This document shows positions 26,801 to 33,736 of a stretch of 64,000 nucleotides of DNA, piece after piece. The translations under genes were made by a program, and so were the position numbers. The notes under the pieces are model-generated. The model was not told where the DNA came from, did not search any database, and saw only the letters and a program-made list of their open reading frames with translations. The stretch is from Candidatus Poribacteria bacterium (GTDB lineage: Bacteria; Poribacteria; WGA-4E; WGA-3G). The first letter of the stretch is position 1. Each line of letters starts with the position of its first letter. The stretch is taken from NCBI GenBank assembly GCA_022823085.1, contig JAJDXV010000013.1, positions 1-64,000 of the forward strand, read 5' to 3'.

Positions 26801-27220
26801 CTTCGCGATGAGCCCTGACATAATTGTTTTACCCGCGCCCGGATCATCAGCGATAAGGAAGCGAATACGCGGTTGCTTGATAACTTGCCATACCGCTTCA
26901 ATCTGGTGTGGCAGCGGATCAACTTTAGAGACACTAATAGCAAGGGTTGGATTGTAGAGCGCAGCATATCGATACCGTTTCGCCTCAAGCGCAAGGAAAG
27001 CACAGCGTGCCTTGCCAGTAAAATCTACTTGTGACTGCACAACCTGCAATTTGTTTGCTTCCGTTGCTGTGATTTCCTCGTTGATAGGTAGTTGTGAATT
27101 TGTTAGGGTACCGACGATATGAAAACTACCGTCAGGAAGTGGCTGGTAAGCAAAAATTTGGACAGGTTCGGACCATAGGGGGCCTTCAATTATTGTGCCA
27201 TAGGTGATATTAGAAGTCAT
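23864..27220 (-). CDS. SNF2-type helicase with C-terminal DUF3883 domain
   Basis: An 1118-aa superfamily 2 ATPase. Helicase motifs in order: LPHQIEAVWQ, ADDPGAGKTIM (Walker A), VDEAHKM (II), LFLTATPHRGD (III), IFTEYFDT (IV), ATEAAGEGINLQ (V) and QRMGRIHRYGQ (VI). A coiled coil is predicted around 880-980. A C-terminal DUF3883 nuclease-like domain follows (GFDLRSKTPDGKIRCIEVKARS, with D/E-x-K). Such proteins resemble DISARM DrmD-type and other defence helicases that act on foreign DNA. The ATG at 27220 overlaps the copA TGA (ATGA) and has GGAGAA upstream; the track's GTG at 27232 is less likely. Confidence 0.88.
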   Translation of the reverse strand: MTSNITYGTIIEGPLWSEPVQIFAYQPLPDGSFHIVGTLTNSQLPINEEITATEANKLQVVQSQVDFTGKARCAFLALEAKRYRYAALYNPTLAISVSKVDPLPHQIEAVWQVIKQPRIRFLIADDPGAGKTIMSGLIAKELKLRNQVKRILIVSPGHLVTQWTQEMKVKFEENFTQVTRGLVNAYPHENVWNREQQLITSMDFARQDEIRGTIANTHFDLIIVDEAHKMAAYQYGDKTDKTKRYELGECLSNSTTHLLFLTATPHRGDPENFRLFLDLLEPGFFADATQIRESINNRDNPLFIRRVKEDLKDFEGRKLFLPRHVQTKPFRLGAESEREMELYNALSEYIREQYNRFSEDSQKRNNIAFALVILQRRLASSTHALCISLQRRQKRLTELLESVTLQVDTAPTEQQRDEIEDLSEAERWEREQQWEVLSVAENREELEDEIETLKHLERNAQQIIDSEKEIKLQQLKKALDELNGQHPNEKILIFTEYFDTLDYLAQKVEAWGFSVSVIHGKMPHEKRVKTQQTFEEETQILIATEAAGEGINLQFCHLMINYDLPWNPNRLEQRMGRIHRYGQKKEVHVINLVASDTREGAVFNRLFAKLDTIRDALGRDRVYDVIGELFPKRNLAQLMLEAAASTRDHAQLLDEIEASLDPEQLDLFTDFNQDTLVSPFINLPQVNELQQKAREHGLIPEYTREFFRKTLEIHNAQLRQRGDEFFSIPRIPTQIVRMSQDEQFRQMYPSVVGKKYAKVTFDKAQASTDSSIEFISFGHPLFEATLRYVEQEYTEDLKAGSCFEDPDAKFNGVIAFYEGEIRDGTDTVTGKQLFSFYLPKNSETVERINPVLIWDFQESEVDPTSEPIQIQELEAKVSSELRFHLDQYKQELTEERKRQVAIKRRYGIASLEQLILKLDGELLELGTRSESGEDVRRATQNKQQQKHHYEGEKEKLEKSCRQEVTLSRKPPTFVGAIRVRPATDGIETKPAMHNRLEIEQIGMERATCYEKAQNCTVEDVSAENLGFDLRSKTPDGKIRCIEVKARSDRAPIVLTSNEWFRAKQLKDDYFLYVVLNAATQPELYIIQNPAEQISAVRQVTEVRYQVPLSEITGSGELI

Positions 27221-29442
27221 GATTTTCTCCACTGCAGCCGTAGACTATTTAGCACGACGGATACGCTGCTAAATGCCATTGCAAACGCTGCGAGCATGGG
27301 GTGTAGTTCCCGGAACATCATCGGTACGGATGGTAACGGATAAAGCACGCCTGCTGCAATAGGGATCAATAGCACATTGTAGAAGAATGCCCAGAAAAGG
27401 TTCTGTTTAATCGTACGCATCGTTGTTCGGCTGAGCCGAATTGCATCGGGGAGTCCACGCAAATCGCTGTGCATGAGGGTCACGTGTGCTGTCTCCCTTG
27501 CAATATCGGTGCCTGTGCCGAGCGAGATGCCGATGTCGGCTTGTGCCAATGCGGGGGTGTCGTTAATGCCGTCGCCTACCATCGCGACGAGTCCACTATT
27601 TTCCGCTTGTAACTTTTTAACGGCTGCCGCTTTATCTTCGGGTTTGAGTTCTGCCATGACATCGCTAATCTGCGCAGCCTTGGCGATCGCATCAGCCGTA
27701 ACGCGGTTATCCCCTGTCATCATTGTTACCGTACATCCAAGTTCGTAGAGTTCCGCGACCGCAGCTTGTGCTTCCGATTTCAACGTGTCGGCGACCGCCA
27801 GAAGTCCAACAACGTGCCCATCAACAGCGACCCATAAGACGGTTTTCGCCTCGGTCTGTAAACGTTCTGCTGCTTCTTCAAATCTCCTTGTCTGGATATT
27901 GTGTTGTTGCATTAAGGATAAATTGCCGATGATGACACTGCTTTCACCGACTTGTGCAGTGATACCGTGCCCAGTGACGGCTTCAAACTGATCCGGTGTA
28001 GCGATGTCCAATCCACGTTCCTTAGCGGCTTGAACAACTGCTTTTCCGATGGGATGCTCACTGCCACGCTCTGCAGCAGCAGATAGTTGTAGGAGTTCCG
28101 ATTCATCTTGATCCGTGAGAATATCGGTAAGTATGAGTTTTCCTTCTGTCAAGGTGCCTGTTTTATCGAGAACGATTGTGGTTAATCCGCCTGCGCGTTC
28201 GAGTGCTTCGCCGTTTCGGAAGAGGATGCCGCGCTGCGCACCGATACCGGTTCCCATCATGACAGCAGTCGGCGTGGCGAGTCCCAAGGCACAAGGACAA
28301 GCTGTAACAAGGATTGCAACGAGACGGAGCATTGCCGGTGTGAATCCTGCGCCAATGACGAACCACCACACGAGAAATGTCACAACGGCAATCGCGGTAA
28401 CGATAGGTACAAACACATTTGTGACTGCGTCGGCAGCGCGTTGGATAGGGGGTTTGCTCTGTTGTGTCGTGTATACCAATCGGACAAGTCGTGAAAGGGC
28501 TGTTTCGGCACCGACGTGCGTGGCTTCGATTGTGAGCATCCCACTCTGGTTCATCGTGGCCGCGGTCACAGGGTCGCTCGGTCCCTTATCCGCAGGTAGG
28601 CTTTCTCCGGTGAAGACGCTTTCGTCAATGGCACTTTTGCCGCTGCGGACTACGCCATCAACTGGAATGCTTTCGCCGGGACGAACTATTAGGACATCTC
28701 CTACACCGACCTGCTCAATGGGGATTTGTTGTTCTTCGCCGTTTTTTAGGCGACAGGCTGTTTTGGGGGCAAGTTGCGGGAGTTTCTTGAGGGCTGCGTT
28801 TATCTTACCTTTGGCGCGTGCTTCGAGAAGTTTTCCTAACTTAATCAACGTAACGATAACTGCGGCTGTCTCAAAATAGACGTGTGTGCCGAAGCGTTCT
28901 CCCGCGCCCGCGGTTAGGGCAATCGTTACGACGAGGCTATAGAGAAACGCGACCGATGAACCCATAGCGACGAGTACATCCATATTGGCGGATCGGTTGC
29001 GCAGTGCCTTAAAACCGCCGATGTAATAGTCCCATGCAACATACCCCTGCACTGGGAGTGCTAAGCCGAACATGAGCCAGTTAACCCAGTGTGCAGATGC
29101 CCACTCACCGATCAGGTTCATATCTCTACCCATGCTGATGAGGAAAAGTGGGAGCGTGAAGATGACCCCGACAGTGAATTGCAGCTTCTGTCGTCGGAAT
29201 TCTGCAGCGCGCGCTTCATCTTCTTCATCTTCATCGACAACATCAAAACCGAGGTCTCGAATTTTATCGACAATAGCAGCTTCAGTAAGGGTGGTTGTCT
29301 CGAAGGTAACCGCGGCATGTTCGGTGGCGAGGCTGACTTCTGCGGCAAGTATACCCTCCATCTTTTTAAGATGCCGCGTGATGGTGCTTGTACAGTTTTC
29401 GCAGTGCATGCCGGTGATGGGGAGGTTAATTTGGTGTTCCAT
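27217..29442 (-). CDS. copA: Copper-translocating P1B-type ATPase
   Basis: A 741-aa ATPase exporting Cu(I) across the inner membrane. A single N-terminal HMA domain has GMHCENCTSTITRH. Eight membrane helices carry the CPC ion-binding motif (ACPCALGLATPTAVM). Phosphorylation motif DKTGTLTEG, then GDNRVTADAIA, GDGINDTPALAQADIG and HP (SEHPIGKA) are all present. The real start is ATG 29442; the track's extension lies in upstream sequence. A 10-bp inverted repeat 50 bp upstream may terminate the preceding gene or bind a regulator. Its stop overlaps the helicase start, an odd pairing of metal export with a defence-type gene. Confidence 0.95.
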   Translation of the reverse strand: MEHQINLPITGMHCENCTSTITRHLKKMEGILAAEVSLATEHAAVTFETTTLTEAAIVDKIRDLGFDVVDEDEEDEARAAEFRRQKLQFTVGVIFTLPLFLISMGRDMNLIGEWASAHWVNWLMFGLALPVQGYVAWDYYIGGFKALRNRSANMDVLVAMGSSVAFLYSLVVTIALTAGAGERFGTHVYFETAAVIVTLIKLGKLLEARAKGKINAALKKLPQLAPKTACRLKNGEEQQIPIEQVGVGDVLIVRPGESIPVDGVVRSGKSAIDESVFTGESLPADKGPSDPVTAATMNQSGMLTIEATHVGAETALSRLVRLVYTTQQSKPPIQRAADAVTNVFVPIVTAIAVVTFLVWWFVIGAGFTPAMLRLVAILVTACPCALGLATPTAVMMGTGIGAQRGILFRNGEALERAGGLTTIVLDKTGTLTEGKLILTDILTDQDESELLQLSAAAERGSEHPIGKAVVQAAKERGLDIATPDQFEAVTGHGITAQVGESSVIIGNLSLMQQHNIQTRRFEEAAERLQTEAKTVLWVAVDGHVVGLLAVADTLKSEAQAAVAELYELGCTVTMMTGDNRVTADAIAKAAQISDVMAELKPEDKAAAVKKLQAENSGLVAMVGDGINDTPALAQADIGISLGTGTDIARETAHVTLMHSDLRGLPDAIRLSRTTMRTIKQNLFWAFFYNVLLIPIAAGVLYPLPSVPMMFRELHPMLAAFAMAFSSVSVVLNSLRLQWRKS

Positions 29443-29490
29443 TTTTTTTCTGCTCCACGCTGGGCACCGCTCCAAATGTAAAGCAAAGAC

Positions 29491-29516
29491 AAATTATGCC
29501 ATTTAAGGCATAATTT
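29491..29516. terminator. Perfect inverted repeat AAATTATGCC/GGCATAATTT
   Basis: A 10-bp perfect stem with a 6-nt loop between the Gfo/Idh stop and the copA start. The stem has U-rich ends, so it could be a bidirectional terminator. It could alternatively be an operator for a copper-responsive regulator; the position fits both. Confidence 0.5.
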
Positions 29517-29528
29517 CGTTGGATACCT

Positions 29529-29554
29529 GCCACAGACTAACAGTCTATGCTACA
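29529..29554. repeat. Solo copy of the MITE internal hairpin
   Basis: GCCACAGACTAACAGTCTATGCTACA matches the hairpin inside the 54-kb MITE copy but with AGACT/AGTCT in place of AGGCT/AGCCT, so pairing is kept. No terminal repeats flank it. Confidence 0.65.
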
Positions 29555-29565
29555 GGACCTCACTT

Positions 29566-30534
29566 TTATCCTAAGTGTACAGGTAGCCCTGTTTCCAGAG
29601 ATTCGTTGGCAGCGATGGACAAAATAGCGGTTTTCGCGGCATCGGCGTACGGGGATCGGATTGCACTGCCGTCTCCGGTGCGAACAGCCTCAATGAAAGT
29701 CCGATCCATATCAATTGTGCAATTGTTCTCCGGGTTCCACGTTGTTTTTTCATCGGCTGTAGAAAGCACAAGGGCACGACGGAGATGATACTCAAGCGAA
29801 CCGTCTTCACAGAAGATGTCTAACCCGGAACGGCGCATACCATTCGTTGTGAAGCATGCAGAGAACATGATACCAAAAACACCGCTCTCAAATTGTAAGG
29901 AGACCGCGGATGCTTCTTCAATATCGTAGTCGGTATCTGGAATAAGATCGTAGCGTGCGACGGCGTAGACGGTTTTGACTTCTCCGAAGAGGTATCTCGC
30001 CATATCAAATTCGTGTGTTGTCTGCTCCATGAGTTGTCCGCCGGATTTCGCTTTCTCGCGCCACCATCCACCCGGCATGCCGCCCATCCAGTAGCCCATG
30101 AAGAATCCGACACGTCGAGAAGCGAGGAGTTCCTGCGCTTTGTCGATAATATCGAGGTAGCGTTCCTGATACCCGGTGGCAGTAATGATGCCTTTGTCTT
30201 CAATCTCTGCTGCGATCTCTTTTGCGTCGTCAGCATCCATGTGTACCGGCTTTTCTACAAACATCGGCAGCCCAGCGTTGATAACAGCGCGTTCAGGTGC
30301 GCCGTGTGCGAAGGGTGGGATCGAGATATAGACAGCATCCAATTCTTCGCTTGCGAGCATCTGGTTGTAGTCTGCGTAAGCTTTGCCACCATATTGTGTA
30401 ACAGCGCGTTCTGCTTTTTCAACAACAATATCACAAAAGGCGACGAACTTTGCGCCGCCGATCTCAGTTAATTCGCGTAGATGGCGGTTCATGTTGCCAC
30501 CTGTACCGATAAAGCCTAATCTAACATCTGACAT
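29566..30534 (-). CDS. Gfo/Idh/MocA family NAD(P)-dependent oxidoreductase
   Basis: A 322-aa protein. The N-terminal Rossmann fold starts LGFIGTGGNMNRHLREL. The conserved catalytic-region block FVEKPVHMDADDAKE contains the EKP motif, followed by ATGYQERY and the C-terminal alpha/beta domain. The family oxidises or reduces sugars, inositols and related polyols; the substrate cannot be assigned. No sugar pathway genes are next to it. It ends before copA with an inverted repeat between them. Confidence 0.9.
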   Translation of the reverse strand: MSDVRLGFIGTGGNMNRHLRELTEIGGAKFVAFCDIVVEKAERAVTQYGGKAYADYNQMLASEELDAVYISIPPFAHGAPERAVINAGLPMFVEKPVHMDADDAKEIAAEIEDKGIITATGYQERYLDIIDKAQELLASRRVGFFMGYWMGGMPGGWWREKAKSGGQLMEQTTHEFDMARYLFGEVKTVYAVARYDLIPDTDYDIEEASAVSLQFESGVFGIMFSACFTTNGMRRSGLDIFCEDGSLEYHLRRALVLSTADEKTTWNPENNCTIDMDRTFIEAVRTGDGSAIRSPYADAAKTAILSIAANESLETGLPVHLG

Positions 30535-30548
30535 AATGTCCTCAAAGT

Positions 30549-30666
30549 TGTTATAGGTTATAAGTTAAGAGGTTTCCCTGTAACAATCTACTGCGTGTTG
30601 GAATATGCCAAACGGGATGAGATTGTTACCAAAATCCTCTTACCCGACCCCCAATAACGAATAACC
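30549..30666. repeat. Imperfect foldback repeat with AAGAGG...CCTCTT core
   Basis: The left arm GTTATAAGTTAAGAGG...GTAACAATCT is roughly the reverse complement of the right arm AGATTGTTAC...TCCTCTTAC...AATAACC. It fills the gap between the nuoN stop and the Gfo/Idh start. Related to the elements at 32.1, 40.1 and 52.4 kb. Confidence 0.55.
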
Positions 30667-30674
30667 AATCACTA

Positions 30675-32108
30675 TTAAAACACAGAATTCTGTGCGGGTG
30701 TGAGCATGAGCGATGGCAGAATTCCGATAAGTAGCACGCCAACCGCTGCGATAATCAATCCGACGACCAAAGTCGAAGCGTAGGGACTGAACTCCAACTC
30801 CTCTTCCGGTTCCCGCATATACATCGTTACAACGACACGTAGGTAGTAGAACGCTGAGATTGCGGTATTGACAGCACCGATGATAACAAGCCAGATATGT
30901 CCTGCCCCAATTGCAGCCTTGAAGATATAGAATTTTCCGACAAACCCCGCGGTCGGTGGAAAACCTGCAAGCGATAGGAGCATTACGGACATAAACATAG
31001 CGAGTAACGGTTTTCGGGTACCGAGTCCTGCATAATCTGAGATCATCAGGCTTTCGCCATCCTCCGTTTTTGCCAATATCACTACCCCGAATGCGCCGAT
31101 ATTCATCACACAATAGATCAGTAGGTATAGCATTGCACTGGAGATTCCGTCGTTATTTGCTGCTGCTAAACCTATAAGTACGTACCCTGCATGTGCGATA
31201 CTCGAATATGCGAGCATCCGTTTGATGTTCGTCTGCGCGATTGCGATAACATTCCCGACTGTCATTGTCAGCATTGCTAACAAGATGAGAACACCGCTCC
31301 ATTCGGTTTGGAGGTTGGGTAACGCTTCCATGAAAATTCTGAGGAACGCTGCGAAGCCAGCGGCCTTTGGACCTGCGGATATAAACGCTGCTATGGTTGT
31401 TGGTGCCCCTTCGTAGACATCTGGTGCCCACTGATGGAACGGAACAATCGCGACCTTAAATCCGAATCCGACGACCATCAGAAACATCCCTGCTAAGAGT
31501 AGTGGTGAGCTGCTTTCTGCTGTAATTTTTTCAGCGATTGCGGGGATACTCGTTGTTCCTGCCCCACCGTAGATCAGTGCAATTCCGTAAAGGAAGAATG
31601 CACTCGCGAATGCGCCGAGCAATAGGTATTTCATCCCGGCTTCGCTTGAAGCGGGGTTTTCTCTAAAGTAGCCAGCCAACACGTACAACGATAGCGACAT
31701 GAGTTCCAAACCGAGGAAGACGATAATCAACTCATTGCCTGCAGCCATCAACATCATGCCGAGTGTGGCAAGCAAAATCAGTAGATAGTAGGGTCCCTGC
31801 TTCCTATCCCCTCTGTCCAGATAACTCATCGAAATCAACACAACCAGAATTGTTGAGACGAGGAAGATCATGTTGAAGAAGAGAGAGAAATTATCTACCT
31901 TGAACATTTCGTTGAACTGGGTGCCGACGGTGCCTGCTTGGTGCATCTGGATAGAAACCCATAAAGCGATTGCGGCACCAACGATCGTCATCCATCCGAG
32001 GACCGTTTTTGAGATCGAATCAAAAAGGTCGAAGACGAGGACGATGAGCAACGTTAAAGCGATAACCAGTTCAGGCATCAGTAATTGCCAGTTAATCTCT
32101 ATTGGCAT
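30675..32108 (-). CDS. nuoN: NADH-quinone oxidoreductase subunit N
   Basis: A 477-aa antiporter-like membrane subunit of complex I, with about 14 helices, pumping protons (or Na+) during NADH:quinone oxidation. Conserved blocks include FLGLELMSLSLYVLAGY, KVAIVPFHQWAPDVYEGAPTTIAAFIS with the key Lys, and KRMLAYSSIAHAGYVLIGL. Last gene of the nuo operon, separated from nuoM by the NhaD-like gene. Confidence 0.95.
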   Translation of the reverse strand: MPIEINWQLLMPELVIALTLLIVLVFDLFDSISKTVLGWMTIVGAAIALWVSIQMHQAGTVGTQFNEMFKVDNFSLFFNMIFLVSTILVVLISMSYLDRGDRKQGPYYLLILLATLGMMLMAAGNELIIVFLGLELMSLSLYVLAGYFRENPASSEAGMKYLLLGAFASAFFLYGIALIYGGAGTTSIPAIAEKITAESSSPLLLAGMFLMVVGFGFKVAIVPFHQWAPDVYEGAPTTIAAFISAGPKAAGFAAFLRIFMEALPNLQTEWSGVLILLAMLTMTVGNVIAIAQTNIKRMLAYSSIAHAGYVLIGLAAANNDGISSAMLYLLIYCVMNIGAFGVVILAKTEDGESLMISDYAGLGTRKPLLAMFMSVMLLSLAGFPPTAGFVGKFYIFKAAIGAGHIWLVIIGAVNTAISAFYYLRVVVTMYMREPEEELEFSPYASTLVVGLIIAAVGVLLIGILPSLMLTPAQNSVF

Positions 32109-32129
32109 TTTTTAACTTCCTTTTTGAGT

Positions 32130-32223
32130 CAGTTACCAGTTAACAGTTAACAGTTACCAGAAAAGAGATATTGTGTTATCCGCACACCTCTTAACTGGGT
32201 ACTGGCCACTGGTTACTGGTAAC
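32130..32223. repeat. Foldback repeat of CAGTTAAC/ACTGGTTA units
   Basis: The left arm CAGTTACCAGTTAACAGTTAACAGTTACCAG and right arm ACTGGGTACTGGCCACTGGTTACTGGTAACT flank a core AAAAGAGATATTGTGTTATCCGCACACCTCTTA. It is nearly the same as the element at 52.4 kb. Confidence 0.75.
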
Positions 32224-32233
32224 TTCACCGCAA

Positions 32234-33736
32234 CTAACGGAGAAACACGAGTGTTACAACGACAAAGAGCGGGAATAAGATTGCTACTGACCAGAGCATA
32301 TACCCGAAAAAGCTTGGCATACGGATACCGCTTTGTTCCGCGATTGCTTTCACCATGAAATTCGGTGCGTTACCGATATAGGTATTTGCCCCCATGAAAA
32401 CTGCCCCGACAGAAATAGCAGTCAGCAATCTAACAAACTCTTGATGTGCCGGATCCGTTAATTGATTATATGGCACAGACAAAATTTCCGGCACGACGGC
32501 TTCGGTGAGATGCAATTTCCCAAGAGCGGTATTGAAGAATGTCAAATACGTTGGTGCATTGTCCAAGAAACTGGACAAGATACCAGTAATCCAGAAATAG
32601 TGAGGCGGTTGTTGCATAGCACCGATTAAACCAGCGAGTGCACCATTTTCTCCCGCCTTCAAAATTGCCAACGCGGGGATAATGGTCATAAATATCCCAG
32701 CGAAAACTTTTGCGACTTCTTCAATTGGCTCCCAAGAAAATTCGTTGGACTGACGTAATTCACCGCTAAATGGCGTATATTTGAGGGATAACAGCCCCAT
32801 AGCGACAATCATTAGTTCACGAACGATATTTTGCCAATATACATGAACACCGAGAATGTTAACTTCTCCCCACTTGAAAGTTCCACTCATTAAAACGGCA
32901 GCGATGATACCGAATAAGAAAACGAGGTTGAAAAGTCCCTCTACGCGAACGGGTTCATTGGTTCCGTCATCTGGTACGATGCCGCCTTCCCGTTTAAACA
33001 TCAGTGTGTCTATTACAAAGAACAAGACGATTAAAATAACGGAAATAAATAGCATGTGCGGAAATAGTGCCGCGGTTGTCCAGAAGAAGGGTACGCCGCG
33101 GAGGAAGCCGAGGAATAGTGGTGGGTCTCCTATTGGCGTTAAAGAACCGCCGATGTTACTTACGAGAAAGATGAAAAAGACAATTAGATGAACCTTATTT
33201 TTTCGGTACGCGTTTGCTCGGATTAAGGGACGGATGAGGAGCATTGATGCGCCTGTCGTCCCGACCCATGATGCAATCACAGTACCGATTAGTAGTAGGA
33301 ATGTATTGAGTATCGGTGTGCCACGCAACGTTCCTCGGACGAGGATTCCACCAGCGACTGTGAACAATCCCCACAAAAGAATGATGAAGGGGATATAGTC
33401 TAACAGGTAAATGTGCAGTATATCGTAAAAAGCCTCGCCTTGGAAAGCGATGAGGTACGGGACTGCGAAGATTAACGCCCATGCCAGCGACATCTTCCCA
33501 CCGTGGTGGACGAGAAAGTGTGAATCCAGCACGAGTGGGAAAATAGCAATGGATAAGAGAATACCGACAAACGGGATAATACTCCAAATGGGTAATTTCG
33601 CGCCATCTACACCGTGCCCGTGGTGTGCGTCTTCACCACCGTGTGCGTCATCTGCACCGAAGACTTCCAGCGAGACAGTTAGCGTAAATGCGAGAATTAG
33701 ACATAGAATAAGACAGGATGCGAATTTGAACTTCAC
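32234..33736 (-). CDS. NhaD-like sodium:proton antiporter within the nuo operon
   Basis: A 500-aa ion-transporter-superfamily membrane protein. A signal-like N terminus is followed by a His/Asp-rich stretch (DDAHGGEDAHHGHG) predicted outside the membrane, then about 12 helices. Diagnostic blocks: GTTGASMLLIRPLIRAN, VSNIGGSLTPIGDPPLFLGFLRGVPF, SSFLDNAPTYLTFFN and GANTYIGNAPNFMVKAIAEQ. NhaD exchanges external H+ for internal Na+. Placement between nuoM and nuoN, 1 bp or less from the nuoM stop, suggests co-expression with complex I and perhaps coupling of redox pumping to Na+ balance (inference). Confidence 0.88.
   Translation of the reverse strand: MKFKFASCLILCLILAFTLTVSLEVFGADDAHGGEDAHHGHGVDGAKLPIWSIIPFVGILLSIAIFPLVLDSHFLVHHGGKMSLAWALIFAVPYLIAFQGEAFYDILHIYLLDYIPFIILLWGLFTVAGGILVRGTLRGTPILNTFLLLIGTVIASWVGTTGASMLLIRPLIRANAYRKNKVHLIVFFIFLVSNIGGSLTPIGDPPLFLGFLRGVPFFWTTAALFPHMLFISVILIVLFFVIDTLMFKREGGIVPDDGTNEPVRVEGLFNLVFLFGIIAAVLMSGTFKWGEVNILGVHVYWQNIVRELMIVAMGLLSLKYTPFSGELRQSNEFSWEPIEEVAKVFAGIFMTIIPALAILKAGENGALAGLIGAMQQPPHYFWITGILSSFLDNAPTYLTFFNTALGKLHLTEAVVPEILSVPYNQLTDPAHQEFVRLLTAISVGAVFMGANTYIGNAPNFMVKAIAEQSGIRMPSFFGYMLWSVAILFPLFVVVTLVFLR

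Noticed and set aside
23864-27232. GTG start at 27232 for the helicase
   Set aside because: ATG 27220 overlaps the copA TGA and has a GGAGAA site; the extra residues MEKI are copA codons in another frame.
28115-28879. 254-aa plus-strand ORF
   Set aside because: It is the antisense shadow of copA, with composition typical of a GC-skewed reverse frame.
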